From Desmodus rotundus (taxonomy: Eukaryota; Chordata; Mammalia; Chiroptera; Phyllostomidae): DNA of 64,000 nt. Shown here piece by piece: positions 1 to 13,020 of the stretch. Both the position numbers and the translations under genes were made by a program. The notes under the pieces were generated by a model. That model worked only from the letters and a program-made list of their open reading frames with translations, searched no databases and had not been told where the DNA came from. Location: NCBI RefSeq assembly GCF_022682495.2, contig NC_071398.1, positions 30,135,426 through 30,199,425 of the forward strand. Reading direction: 5' to 3'. Numbering within the stretch: the first letter of the stretch is position 1; every line of letters starts with the position of its first letter.

Positions 1-139
1 GGGAATTCCAAAAAGTGGATCTCAGCAATATCTAAAGTAATTACAGAAGTACAGAACCACCAATCCCACTTCCAGGTTTCTACTCTATAGGTGCACTTAC
101 TGAAATGTGAAAGGCTATGCATACTGCTTGTCATATGTT

Positions 140-662
140 TTAGGTTGGCCAAAAAGCCCGTTTAGTTTTTTCCAAAAAATAAGACATTTTTCATTTTCAC
201 CAATAACTTTATTGATTTAGATATTTTGAGTAAGTCATCTATCTTCTGCTATTGACTTCTAGTGGGTAGAGGCCACGGGTGCTGCTGAACATCTCCCAAT
301 GCACAAGACAGCCCCACAGCAAAGAATTATTTGGCCAAAATGGCAATGGTACCAAAAAACTTCACAAACCACTTTTGACACGTTTGATCAGTCACAGCAC
401 CTTCTCCATACACTGCACAAATCCTTTCTTGTGTTTCAGTTGCATTTTTAGCTTTCTTGAAATTATAAAGCATAATACACCGGAAATTAAGATGGCTGCA
501 CAAAAATTCACCAATTCTGGTAAGTTTATTTTCAAATGCACGCTGATATGACAACTGTCACAATATAATCTAACATTATTGTTTCAAATAAAGTTAAAGA
601 CAACCAAGGACTACTAGAACCATTGTACAGAAGAAATGTTACAGACTTTTTGGCCAACCCAA
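140..662 (-). mobile_element. Internally deleted mariner (Tc1/mariner) copy
   Basis: Inverted terminal repeats are visible: GGTTGGCCAAAAAG on the left at 143-156 and its complement CTTTTTGGCCAACC near 645-659. The minus strand at about 327-554 reads as the amino-terminal DNA-binding part of a mariner transposase (motifs NATETQERICAVYGEGAV and QKWFVKF). The central and carboxy-terminal catalytic regions are missing, so the copy is about 0.5 kb instead of about 1.3 kb and cannot make transposase. It sits in ZCCHC14 intron 1, antisense-neutral to the gene. Confidence 0.8.
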
Positions 663-689
663 CAGATGACACATATGTAATATGTCAAA

Positions 690-1210
690 GACCCTGAGTT
701 GTCTAAAATGGTAAGTTGGAAACAGAATGTCCACCAATAGGGACTGATTAAATAACACATAAGCCAGAATGAAGAAGCTCTATGCACTGACATGGAATGG
801 TCACCAGGAAGGACTACCAAGAGAAAGGGGAGTAACACCAAATAATTAGGTGTTACAGATAAACGGCAGTTATCTGTTTGTTAATACACAGAGTCTCTCT
901 GGAAGACTGTACAAGCAACAAAGAGAGGGGCCTGGCTGAACGAAGGGTAAGAAACCCAAACGAAGACTACCACCCACCACATTCCTCCAGTGAACACTTT
1001 AAAATCACTGTTTCAGCATGCCCTTTAAAGAAATCAATCTCATAAAATAGTTCCAGTATGATCCCTACCATGAGGATTCGGAAACACAAAGGTGGGAGGG
1101 CACAATTCTCTAAATGTACTGAAAGCCAATGAATTGCCTACTTTAACAGGGTAAATTTTATGATATACGGGTTAAGTCTCAATAAAGCTGTTATTTTAAA
1201 AATTAAGCAT
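690..1210 (+). repeat. Old L1-like fragment
   Basis: The phrases around 'ccaatagggactgattaaat' (731-750) and 'gacatggaatggtcacc' match the recurrent layout at the 3' end of old L1M elements on the plus strand. The match is degenerate, the boundaries are vague and no reading frame survives. Confidence 0.4.
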
Positions 1211-2189
1211 ATATGGCCATAGCACGTTATCACTTACATAGAGAAAAGACTACAAAGGATAAGCTTAAATTTCTTCCCAAACTATGGCTGTATATTTAAA
1301 TAAAGTGGAAAGACAGTGGTAGTGTTAAGTCCAAACCAACCATTATCACTATTCCCATCGTGCCTTAAGGAACAGCATACCTGCAGTACCTGTCAGCGAC
1401 TGAGTACAGTAAAGCAGCTGCCATCTACTACCAGCTCTACCGCTCTCAATACTTCTCCTTCTGAAAAGTAAAAATGTCTGTTTTACATTCCTCACACTTT
1501 TAAACTTCTTTTGCAACTCCTCAGAGCAATAAGAATTTTATAATAACATAGTAAGGGTTTGGCGAAACAAATGTAAATAATGCCAACAGCAGTAAATATA
1601 GTTAAAAGAAGTGTCACTTTAAATAGGATAAAGGATGAAGCAGTCAACATCTTTATCTAAAAGATAAACACAAAGTCTCTAGGCCCAGAGTTTAAAACAA
1701 AACACAACAGCTTACAAAAGAAATACAAACAGGGCTTTAATGGGACTGCTTTCTCAGGTTTACACTAAGTGTTAGATTTAGAGAAACTAAGGCAGCAAAA
1801 TGCTTAAAGGCTAGATTTCCTCTGAGTTGCTTACTCCAAGCAACAGAAGAGTTTTTTATCAATGTCAGGCCTTAACTTTAAATCAGCAAAGGAACAGAAA
1901 CTTATGTGAACTTAGTTTAGCAGTGACGTAGAGGATGTAGGGAAAACTAGATACCATGGCTGTTTGGAAATAAGGAAGCAATAGCCCCAAGGTTACTCAC
2001 TATAACCTCGTTATTAAAGTCAGGCAGAATTCTCCAATTTCCCAAGGATGAGCAAAAATACTGTTAGTTCTAAGTTAAGTATCCAAAAATCAATTTAGAA
2101 AACATGAACACTCCGAGACATAAACATTTCACTCTATTAACAACATGCCTTGCTCAAGTTAGCATTCCTCTGTAAAAAGTCAGAGAGGA

Positions 2190-2340
2190 TAGAAGGAAGC
2201 CCTCATTGCACATCTGCTGGGCACTTCACACGTGACCTCATGTGACCCTCCAAACAAGTCCATGAGGCAGGTAGTTTGCCCTCCAATAGAGAAACACTGA
2301 AGGTTGGAGGGCTCTGGTCAAGGTCACTTGGTCAATTCAG
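2190..2340. repeat. MIR-like SINE fragment
   Basis: The segment with 'tgacctcatgtgaccctcc' and 'ccatgaggcaggtag' has the wording of a MIR core region. It is old and short. Confidence 0.4.
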
Positions 2341-2818
2341 TGCCCATTTGGGTAGGTGGGTGGGAGGATAGATAGATCAGCCCCTTCATCACATCAAAGG
2401 GATTTCTGACTTGATAGAAAATATGATATTTTTTCTCCTAGCTTTTAGCTTACTGCCCCACCAAAATAATGACCATCACCTTCTGCTTTTAATGAAGCGA
2501 CGCATCTGCACATACAAAAGACCCCCCTCAAGAGCTGAATAAACGGGAATCACAGCCATGAACGTTATCCGTGTGTGACATTTAACCTACAGACTAACAG
2601 CACATGAAGTTGACCTTAGGGGACTGAAATCCCATGAACAGGTGACACTCCACTGGCACCCCAAAGCTTACTGAGCTCCCTACAGATCACCACATTCCCT
2701 GGGACCCAGCTTTCTCTTTGCTTTAGCCATGGTAACATTTTTTTGCCCAGTACACAACATGGGTGGGATCTGAACACTCTTAAAAAGAAAACCATGGTCT
2801 CGGAGGTCAATGTCACCA

Positions 2819-2840
2819 AAAAAAAAAAAAAAAAAAAAAA
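2819..2840 (+). repeat. Poly(A) run of about 22
   Basis: An uninterrupted run of A. No SINE or L1 body is attached on either side that I can recognise, so it is called a simple repeat and not a retroposon tail. Confidence 0.8.
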
Positions 2841-3361
2841 GACACATTAAAACCAACGCAGGGACCACAACCACTTCTTAGAGGAAGACATTAAAGAAAA
2901 GCCACAATCCAGGGTTGAAAGATAGCTTAAAACCACCAACAACAAACCAGAGAGTATCAAACATTTAACTTAAAGGAGCTTAGGCACTATCAAAGAAAGA
3001 TACTCAGCACTACTGGTCCTGACTGTAATCTCTTGTTTCCCAACTCAGTGGGAAACCGTAAATGAGACACACTTGGTCAAAGAAAAATCTTTTTTTCTCA
3101 GAGCACAATTTTGGCATTGGGTCCCAAAGGGCCATTTAAAATAAGTTTGAGCCCCATTTTGTTTACATAGTTTTAAAACATTTAGACAAAAGTTCACATT
3201 TCTAAGTGGATGACCATGATGCCCTTCCTGTTTAACTTGGAGACTGGAGATCTTTAACTTAACCTAGCATTCCTTAGGAGACTGATACCCTCAGCACCCA
3301 CAAAGGCAGGCCTTGAGAAAAAACTGTTTCACATGCCACTGTCTGTTAAACACAAACAGAA

Positions 3362-3508
3362 ACACAGATATGCATGTGCATTCATAAATACACATACACA
3401 CATACCAATACACTCACACACACTCATCAGTGGGTATACACACACGCATGCACTCACAAATACAGGAATACATGTGTACATGTGCTCACACACCCGTGCA
3501 CACGCTGC
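3362..3508 (+). repeat. Diverged (CA)n / ACAC microsatellite
   Basis: Runs of CA, ACAC and CATGTG steps form a diverged dinucleotide repeat. It opens reading frames on both strands that are rich in Thr/His or Cys/Val; these are artefacts of the repeat. Confidence 0.85.
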
Positions 3509-4058
3509 GCTACAACCCTCCCCATCCCCCCCTCCAGCCGCAACACCTGCCCACTTAAGGGAAACAGACACCCAGGTCTGGGGTGCCGCACTATACTCGC
3601 GAATGTCTGCGAACATTCTAGTGCCTTCCATCTCCATCTCACAATGGTTTCCTTTTCTAGTAACAAACAACAGATTTGGAGAAATCAAGGCGACACAATA
3701 TGTAAATGTTATCTGTCGCCCAAGAGCCCGATTGAGGAGACAAAGGCCTAAAAGAACCGCACAGGAGCTATGACCTCTGACTGGGGCTATGTCCATCTAG
3801 GGGAGCCACGAGCGCGGACCTCCCTGACATCCCGTTACTGACCCCGGTGAGACCGATGCAACAGTCCCAAGGGCGTGAGGTGCCAGACTGGTTTGTGGGT
3901 CGAGGTGGGGACAGGGCTTTGGGAAAGGGTAGGAATACATGGTGGAGGCTTGGGACACAAATGTGGAGCGGAAGCTTGAGATAAGTGGTTAGGGTTGCGA
4001 GGTGGGGACTCCGGGCACAGGACGGAAGGTTGGGGTGGGGATTTGGAGTGGAGGCTTA

Positions 4059-5156
<1,098 letters not shown>

Positions 5157-5195
5157 TCACTGCGGGCCGCCCCCCGACGGAGCTGCCCAGGCCAT
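5157..5195 (-). promoter_or_regulatory. Upstream ORF 1 in the ZCCHC14 leader (12 codons)
   Basis: A minus-strand ATG at 5193-5195 with G at -3 and G at +4 opens a frame of 12 codons ending in TGA at 5157-5159. It lies upstream of the other uORF. These two ATGs are the only minus-strand ATGs I found between 4776 and about 5450. Confidence 0.5.
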
Positions 5196-5445
5196 GCCAC
5201 TGCCGCCGCCGCCGCGCTGGTGCTGGCCGGCCGTTACTAGGACGGAGGCCGCGAGCGGGTGGACTGATGCCTCGGGAGCGGCGTTGGAGGGACACGCGGG
5301 GCGCGGCGTGCGGGCGGACGGCGGAGGGATCTGCGCCGGCACTCGCGCGGCCTCGCGCCCGGGCTTCTCGCGCACAGGCTCCTCGCGCCGCGGACGGATC
5401 CGAGCGAGCGCAGCCGTGCTCACCGCTGACGGACACCGGGACGAG

Positions 5446-5665
5446 GCTCAAGTGGGCGGGGTGGCTGCCTCTCGCGACAGCGGGGCCCGCAGGGCCCGCC
5501 TCCCACCCCCCGCTGATTGGCTCGAACTGCTGCTTCTAGGCCCGTGATTGTTTCGGGTCCCCAATCTCGATTTACCCCCGCCGCGGCCGCGCCTCTCCAG
5601 TTCTGTCGATCACGTAAGATCGCCCTGTCCCTCCCCTCCGTGGCCAGCGGAGTCGATTGGCCAGC
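5446..5665 (-). promoter_or_regulatory. ZCCHC14: Probable ZCCHC14 core promoter elements
   Basis: Within the CpG island there is a GC box GGGCGGGG (5454-5461), a TCTCGCGA box (5470-5477) and two ATTGG motifs (5516-5520 and 5656-5660), which read CCAAT on the gene strand. CCAAT boxes usually sit 60-100 bases upstream of a start, which suggests initiation around 5400-5450 and a leader of about 600 bases. No TATA box is seen. The start site is inferred, not observed. Confidence 0.55.
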
Positions 5666-5690
5666 GGAGCCGGAGGAACGGAAAATGCGG

Positions 5691-7264
5691 GGCGGATTCC
5701 TGGTTGCTTTTGTTCCAACAGATTTGCGTAGAGCATTGTTTTAGGTAAAAGCCAGGCATCCAACCTGCTTTATTCCTAAGCGGCACAATAGGAAGGTAGC
5801 GGGTGTCTTTGAAAAGCCGCTGGAACTGGGCTCCGGGGACCCGAGTCCTTATCCTTGCTCAGCCTGCTAAGCTGTGTGACCTTGGACAAGTCGCTTGGCC
5901 TCTCTGAGCCCTGGGTGCCTTCTAAGAAAATAAGGGTAATAATAACCGCCCCGGGAGCTTGTGAGCTCACAGAGGGCGGGCGCCCTCATTTTCTGAGGCT
6001 ATTGGCCTGCCTTGGGTATGTGGTGGGAACAAGCTTTCTCCGTTAAGTAAGCCTCCTTTCAGTGGATTACTAACTTAGTTTAGGAACCAGAGGATGCAAA
6101 TACACCAGAGATCAAAGAGCAAATGAGCCGTACTCTCCGTGGCATTTGAATTGGGACCGGATTACAGGCTGGGGAAAGGTGGGGCACCCAACCACCTTTA
6201 AATTCTGCCATTGCAAGCAGCGGTTCTACCGTCTACAAGTAAAGAAACCAAAACCCAGAACAAGAAATTCTTTCCTCCCCTGCTCTACATCTGGAGCCCT
6301 TCTTTTGACGTCTTGTGACCAAGGATGAGTTTGTTCTCTCAGCAACTCTGTGGAGCCCTGGTGTGTACCAGGTTCTAAGCCCTGCTGGGCAGCCATAAGC
6401 AAAGTGGTGCCCTCACTGCCCTAGGAAGCTTACAACCCGGTTCTGAGCAATGCACGATAGAGAATCATTGAATAAATAAATTTTTTCAGGCATGGTCCAA
6501 GGTACTAGAAACTTCCTAAGAAGACATTCTCCATCCAGCCTTGGGACTTCATAGTTGGCAGAAAAAGAAAATTTGCTTTCCACTCCTCTCTACACCTCTG
6601 AAAAATTTCCCCAGAGCCACCCTGGTGTTCTCGGTCAGTGTACAAAGGAGCAGGAATCCAGGATAGCTTCCCCAGGGTATAAAATCCACATAGGTAGCAG
6701 GGGTGAGGCTGGGTCCAGTTGGGTGTCCCTGCTTTATTTTCCCAGTCCAGATTAATAATTCCTACAAATAACTGAATCAATCTTTGTTCTCTTTGACCTC
6801 ACTTTTTCAAGTGATTTCAAGGAAGCAGTCACATCCCAAAATCTATGATATGAGGGAGTGAAGGAACATGAAAATTAAGATAGTTAACACCTTTGCCTTC
6901 TATTGGTAAATTAAGTTCCTCAGAATGGAAAGATCTTAGGATCTTATCAGCATTGGAGTTCCTCAAATCCAGCCCAACTTGTCTGTGAAACCCTCAAGCT
7001 CTGGTGCCAAACCAAACTGGATTTCAGTCCCAGCTCTAGCCCCCTGGGCTACCTTGGCTGTTCACTCAACACTTACATATGAGGAGCCTCAGTTTCCTCA
7101 TATGTAAAAGAGGAACCCCCCACCCCAGCTGATAGTGGAGCTCAGAGATGTTCAGGAGCCCTCACTAGCTAGGACAATTGAGGCACAGAAGTCACTGGAT
7201 CAAGATTCCCCAGCTCCCCACAGCCTTTTTACCACTTCTTGCTATGCTATTTGCTACCTAATGT
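5691..7264. other. Intergenic stretch with old MIR pieces
   Basis: No gene. A MIR SINE is recognisable at about 5855-6000 (core 'tgtgaccttggacaagtcgc', 5877-5896), an L2/MIR-like piece at about 6350-6470 ('gtgtaccaggttctaagccc') and another MIR at about 7025-7150 ('cctcagtttcctcatatgta', 7088-7107). The rest shows nothing I recognise. Confidence 0.6.
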
Positions 7265-7690
7265 TTGTGCTGGGTTGAATAGTATACCCTCCAAGAGACC
7301 ATGTCTGCCTGGAACTTCAGAATGTGACCTTATTTGGAAATAAGGTCTTTGCAGATAACTCAGGTAAGAATTCAGATGAGATCGTGGATACAGTAGGTCC
7401 TAAACCCAATGAGAGTGTCCTAAGAGACAGGAAAGAACAAGCAGAGACTCAGAGAAAAAGGCCACGTAAAGATGGAGGCAGAGATTGGAGCCAGGAATGC
7501 CCGGAGTCACCAGAAGCTAGAAGAGGCAAGAAGGATCCTTCCATAGAGGCTTCAGAGGGAGCATAGCTCTCCCCACACCTTGACTTTGGACTTCTGGCCT
7601 TCAGAACTGTGAGAGGATAAATTTCTGTTGTGTTAAGCCACCAAGTTCGTGCTTATTTGTAATGGCAGTTTCAGGACACATACCATGTCA
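7265..7690 (+). repeat. MLT1-type LTR (ERVL-MaLR)
   Basis: The order of landmarks is that of an MLT1 LTR on the plus strand: 'gggttgaatagtat' start, 'gaccttatttggaaataagg' (7327-7346), an internal purine-rich part ending 'gaactgtgagaggataaatt', then 'ttaagccaccaagttcgtg'. It is an old, diverged solo LTR. The open frame across 7324-7566 is incidental. Confidence 0.75.
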
Positions 7691-9424
7691 TGTCTCCCCA
7701 AAGCTCCACTTCAGTCCAGCTCAATGGATAATAAATTGTTACTGTACAGGATCAGACTCCACTAAGGGTTTGGGGGCCTCTAAGGAGAATGGGATCCAGC
7801 TCCTGCAACATGAAGGAACTGGTGGCCTGAATTCCCTGCCCCAAAGGAGACAGGCCCCCTGTCTGTAGGAGCTGTGCCTTCTGCACACCGTTCCCTTCCC
7901 TGGGAAGCAGCCAAGAGTCTCCCAGGAGATAGGGGTGGACACCCACCTGACAGTTGGTACCTGCTCTCCCAGCCAGGGCTCCTACTTTAAAGCAGACTCC
8001 ATCTCTGGGCTATTTGGAGGTTCTCACTTTCCCTTTCTCTGAAAAAGGTGACTCCTGGCTAGTGGAGGGGCTGAGGGTCTGTGGGAGGGGGTTGGGGAGA
8101 GGGGCACAGGGTAGGTCACAGGGTGGGGCATGCCTCCTCATGAGCAAAACTGAAAATACAGGTAAAAGGTGGGGCTGTGTGTTCGGATAAGGAGAGAGTC
8201 CCCACACAAGGCTGAGTGGGACAGCAGATTCACTTGCTCCTTCAGGCCATACTTGCCTTGTGTTTAACTCAGGCCAGGGGCTGATGGAGCAGTGGGCCCT
8301 GCCTTTGGGCAGCTCAGTCTAGAATGGGACGATATGTCTGTTTGCATTTTCCATAGGGCTGGAATTAGCCCTATTCCATAGGGCTAATTTTTCAAGCATA
8401 AATTAGTACTATTTTCAAGAAAGACAGGGACTTGGAATTCACAAATTCCTCAAACAAGTGATTTTGCCGTAGAGATATGATGTGCCTGGGATTACTTCTT
8501 GTGTCTGAATTAGTGACACTGACTAAATTACCAAAGTGGGTGGTGACCAGGTTGAGACCAGGTTGAGACCAGATTGGCCGTCTGGACTCCACCTATAGCC
8601 AGCCCCTTTCCCTCCATCCCCACCCACCCCTGACCCACCCATACACACCCTGTAGCCTTGCATTTAGAATCTGGCAGACAGGAGGAGCCTGGAGGCCAGG
8701 TTGGGATTAGGAAAACGAGAACAGAATTAAGACTGAGACACGGATTAAGACAAGGGTTCCTTGAACAGTTGGGGCTGAAGGTGCACACCCAGGCTCCCTG
8801 CCTGGGTCTGCTGCCTATTTTGCCCTGGGAGTATATCATCAGGACGTGTATGGTCTCAAGTGAGATGGGTTTACTGAGTTACATTCTTCCTTTGTCCTAG
8901 ATCCTGCTTTCCTGTGACTGAGAAGGCAAAGGGACCTCCACTTCTAACGTGGAACCTTAAGAAGTGGGTCCCAAAGCTTACTAACAGGGGTTCTTGTCCA
9001 GTGCCTCAACTTCTGATAGCCTCCTGTGACAGCCTCAACCCCTTGTGACTGGTTCTGATACTGCTATCATTGTTCCCATTTCACAGACACTCAGCGGTCA
9101 GCCATGGGCCAGGGCCATGCAGTTCACATGTGTTGGAACCAAATTCTAACCTAAGTCAGTTGCCCAGACTCTGTCCCTCTTGGAGGAAAGCACAAAGGTG
9201 ACTTGTCATTTATTCACTATTTCTGCAAAACAAAAGACTCCCATGGTGCCTGTCACATGCCAGTTTTCCTAGCTGTGACTGATGACAAAGTCCACCGGGA
9301 ATCATAAGTGGGCAGTTGTCCCAAACTGCATCCAGCCCTGTTTCTGCATGGCCACACACTTTCCTCCGTGCAGACCTGCTCCCTAGGGTGTCTGGCCTTG
9401 GGCTACATGTGGTATTTCCCTAGT
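7691..9424. other. Intergenic stretch, nothing recognised
   Basis: No gene and no clear repeat. A short local duplication is seen at 8547-8571 ('accaggttgag' in tandem) and another at about 8355-8390 ('ccatagggct'). Confidence 0.5.
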
Positions 9425-9580
9425 AGGAATTACCTGGGCTCTTATTTAAGATGCAGATTCCTAAGCCTGACTCTAGGTACAGACTGAGTCAGACTCCTGG
9501 AGAGGGGCCCTGGACTCTGCATTTGCCAGCTCTCTGGTGGTCCTCATACTCTAGTTCAAAAACTGCTATTGGAGTGGAGG
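9425..9580 (+). repeat. MER5A-like hAT-Charlie element
   Basis: The phrases 'ggaattacctgggctct' and 'gatgcagattcctaagcc', followed by 'gactctgcattt' and 'caaaaactgctattgg', follow the MER5A layout, including the complementary 'aattacctg'/'gatg' ends. An MIR-like segment follows at about 9655-9745 ('gggaaactgaggcttagaga'). Confidence 0.65.
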
Positions 9581-9879
9581 TCATTCTGTCAGGCTTCTAA
9601 TGCGCTGCTCTGGACCAGCCAACAGCAACCACAATAATAATCAGAGTTAAGTTCATACTACATGCCTACCAGTCAGCAAGGAACCTCCCTATTGACAGGT
9701 CGGGAAACTGAGGCTTAGAGAGGTCACACAGCTCAGGGATCATGGATTCCCATCATTAAGTTCTGCAGCCTACTTCTGTTGTATGTTTGTTTTTCTCATT
9801 TCTATGTTGCTTTTACCATAGTAATAAAATACTCTGAAAGTCAACAATTAATTCACTGTTGCTCTCGGTTTTGTGTGTT

Positions 9880-10560
9880 TACCTTTTTTTACTATGGAAA
9901 TTTTCAAAAATATCCCAAATCAAGGAATAATGTAGAGGTTCCCCATATCCCTATTGCCCAGCTTCAAAAGAGATGACATTTTGTCATTCCTATTTCATCT
10001 ACTTTTCCCACGTCACCTGGGCATAACATTTTCTTTCTAAAGTATTTTAAAGCAAATAAATTAGAGTGTGTATATATATGTATATATATATATATAAAAT
10101 ATATGTATATATTATATATATATTCCTGTATTGTTTTTTGATTATGAAGTAATGCATGCTCCTTGTAAAGAGGTTATATCTAACTAAAAAAACAATGTAA
10201 CAGTCACAAAAAAACTTACTTCTCAGTCTTAACCAATGTTAACTTTTTGAAATACATCTTTCTAGACACTCTTGTATTCATATATATTTATGCACACCTA
10301 GTTCTAAAAATGTGGCATGTTCCAGAAGAATAGGATTGTACTTTACATTTCATAACCTGTTTTTTCACTTTACCTATCCCAGATGCCTGTCCATGTTGTA
10401 GACTCTTCTATAAATCATGGTTTTTCAGGGCAGCCCAGAATCTTGTGGATTGGATGTAACATGATTTATTCAACTAGTCCCCAATGGTTGGGCATGCAGA
10501 TTGTTACTGTGCTCTGTTGAATGAGTTTCAAAAGGAAGTTTTGCTTATCCTAAACTTTGC
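9880..10560 (-). repeat. Old L1M-like fragments around a (TA)n repeat
   Basis: Both sides of the TA microsatellite (about 10063-10125) resemble 3' non-coding parts of old L1M elements in minus orientation, with frequent 'acattttctttctaaag' and 'ccaatggttgggcatgcag' type phrases. Boundaries are vague and there is no coding potential. Confidence 0.4.
10063..10125. repeat. (TA)n microsatellite
   Basis: Alternating TA/TATG steps with few interruptions. Confidence 0.9.
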
Positions 10561-11104
10561 ACCAGACTGAAACTGGATTCACCTTCTGTAGAATCCTGCT
10601 TGGGTTTCCAAGAGGTATCAAGCAGAGATAAAGATGGAGGGACTAAATTGCTTCAGTGTCATCCTAATCAAGTCTTCACCGCTTGGTTTGAAGTCTCAAG
10701 ACACAAGACACACCCAGATTCGTGTGGGTGAAAAATACATTCCAGAGGCAGGTAACATATTTGAGTGACAAGCTATAACACAAAATATGGAAGGTTTCTT
10801 TTTAAACAAACATACCAGAGCTCACCCAACCCAGTAACTCCCTCTCCTTTAAAGTAGTCACCCCACAAGGCAGCACTCTTATTGCAATTAAACTGTGATT
10901 GCTCAAAAATACATCAGTGAACCCCTCTTTTAAAACTGTCTCCAGAGATTGGTGTCAATCATTTTTGAAGGTACCATATGCTGGAAAGTCTCCACACTTC
11001 GAGGGGGATCGATATTTGGAGGTAGCCTGTGCTGATAAATTACAAACAACAGAATCTATTTGCCTAGTTTGGGCATAAACATTTATTAAATTATAACAGG
11101 AAAC
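10561..11104. other. Intergenic stretch, nothing recognised
   Basis: No gene and no repeat family that I can name with confidence. Confidence 0.5.
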
Positions 11105-11629
11105 TCAGTCTGTAGCATGGTCTGAGAACCAGGTGTGGATGCCATTCTAATATCTTTTAAAAAATGAATTGCCTGTTCATGTTCTTTTCCCATTTTTCTA
11201 TCAGGTTTTGGATCTTTGTTTCTGTCCATTTTAAAAAATATATTTATTGATTACGCTATTACAGTTGTCCCATTTCCCCCCCCTCACTCCACTCCATCCT
11301 GCCCATCCCCTCCCTCCCACATTCCCCCTCTATAGTTCATGTCCATGGGTCATACTTATAAGTTCTTTGGCTTCTACATGTCCTACACTATTCTTACTCT
11401 CCCCCTTTCTATTTTCCACCTATCATTTATGCTACTTATTCTCGCTACCTTCCACCCCTCTTCCCCTCCCACTCCCCTGTTGATAACCCTCCATGTGAGC
11501 TCCATTTCTGTGGTTCCGTTCCTGTTCTAGTTGTTTCTTTAGTTTGCTTTTGTTTTTGTTTTAGGTGTGGTTATAATAACTGTGAGTTTGCTGTCATTCT
11601 TACTGTTCATATTTTTTATCTTCTTTTTC

Positions 11630-12461
11630 TTAGATACAGCCCTTTAACATTTCATATAATAATGGCTTGGTGATGATGAACTCCTTTAACTTGACCTTAT
11701 CTGAGAAGCACTTTATCTGCCCTTCCATTCGAAATGATAGCTTTGCTGGATAGAGCAATCTTGGATGTAGGTACTTGCCTTTCATGACTTGGAATACTTC
11801 TTGCCAGCCCCTTCTTGCCTGTAAGGTCTCTTTTGAGAAATCAGCTGACAGTCTTATGGGAAGTCCTTTGTAGATAACTGTGTCCTTTTCTCTTGCTGCT
11901 TCTAAGATTCTCCCCTTCTGTGTAATCTTGGGTAATGGAATTATGATGTGCCTTGGTGTGTTCCTCCTTGGGTCCAGCTTCTTTGGGACTCTCTGAGCTT
12001 CCTGGACTTCCTGGAAGTCTATTTCCTTTGCCAGACTGGGGAAGTTCTCCTTCATTATTTGTTCAAGTAAGTTTTCAATTTTTTGTTCTTCCTCTTCTCC
12101 TTCTGGCACCCCTATAATTCGGATGTTGGAACGTTTCAAGATGTCCTGGAGGTTGCTAAGCCTCTCCTCATTTTTCCAAATTCTTGTTTCTTCATTCTTT
12201 TCCGGTTGGATGTTTCTTCCTTCTGGTCCACACTGTTGATTTGAGTCCCAGTTTCCCTTGCCTCACTATTGGTTCCCTGTACATTTTCCTTTGTTTCTCT
12301 TAGCATAGCCTTCATTTTTTCATCTAGTTTTTGACCAAATTCAGCCAATTTTGTGAGCTTCCTGATTACCAGTGTTTTGAACTGTGCATCTGATAGGTTG
12401 GCTGTTTGCTGCTTAGTTGAATTAGTTCTGGAGCTTTGAGGTGTTCTATCATTTGGGCCAT
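11630..12461 (-). pseudogene. L1 ORF1 pseudogene in half-L1 copy A
   Basis: The minus strand encodes the L1 ORF1 RNA-binding chaperone in two pieces. The upstream piece (to about 12136) has the coiled-coil part, already shifted internally (a 4-base loss relative to copy B near the NRKR segment) and ends MRRGLATSRTS. The downstream piece (11630-12139) carries the RRM start SNIRIIGVPEGEEEE, HIIIPLPKI and the C-terminal block ending EMLKGCI. The two pieces are in different frames and overlap by a few bases at ATCTTGA. The protein is non-functional as it stands. Confidence 0.85.
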
Positions 12462-12841
12462 TTTTTTTTTTTTTTGTCCTGGTGCTTCTGTTACTTAAAG
12501 GGGCGGAGCTTTAGGTGTTCCCCAGGGTGGGGTAATGCTGGTCACTGCCCTGTGATGCTGTATGTGGGGGAGGGGCCTAGAGGGAACAATGGCGCCCACT
12601 CCACTCTCTGCTGGATTTCAGTCACTCCCTCCGCTACCCACAATCAAATTGGGCCTCTCTGGTGCTGGATCCCGAGTGGGTGGGCTTGTGCACACTCTAG
12701 GCCCCTGTGGGTCTCTCCAACGACCTCTCCTGTGAGGCTGGGAGTCTCTCCTGCTGACGCCCCAACCCCCACGGGTGTTTTCAATCAGAGGTTTGAGGCT
12801 TTATTTCCCTGCACTGGAGCCCTGGTTCCAGCCGTTTGTCC

Positions 12842-13020
12842 CGGTTTATCTATGTGCGAATGTGGGGTCGTGGGGTCTGCTACCCGCCACTCTGCCTGCC
12901 CCGTTCTCCAACGCTCTGAGTCCGGCCCTCTCGGTTTATCTGCGCAAATGTAGGGCCGCAGGGTCTGCTAGTGGTCAGACTGCCTGCCCCGTTTGTCCCA
13001 CACTCCACCAGTCTTGGTCC
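12842..13020 (-). repeat. Tandem about 90-bp units in the 5'UTR of copy A
   Basis: CGGTTTATC begins at 12842 and again at 12932, each followed by a similar 'gcgaatgtggggtcg' / 'gcaaatgtagggccg' stretch and 'ctgcctgccccgtt'. This is a two-unit tandem repeat of about 90 bp at the promoter end of the element. Confidence 0.75.

Noticed and set aside
3329..3796. Frames over the CA microsatellite in ZCCHC14 intron 1
   Set aside because: Repetitive Thr/His or Cys/Val content from the dinucleotide repeat; no start context or domain.
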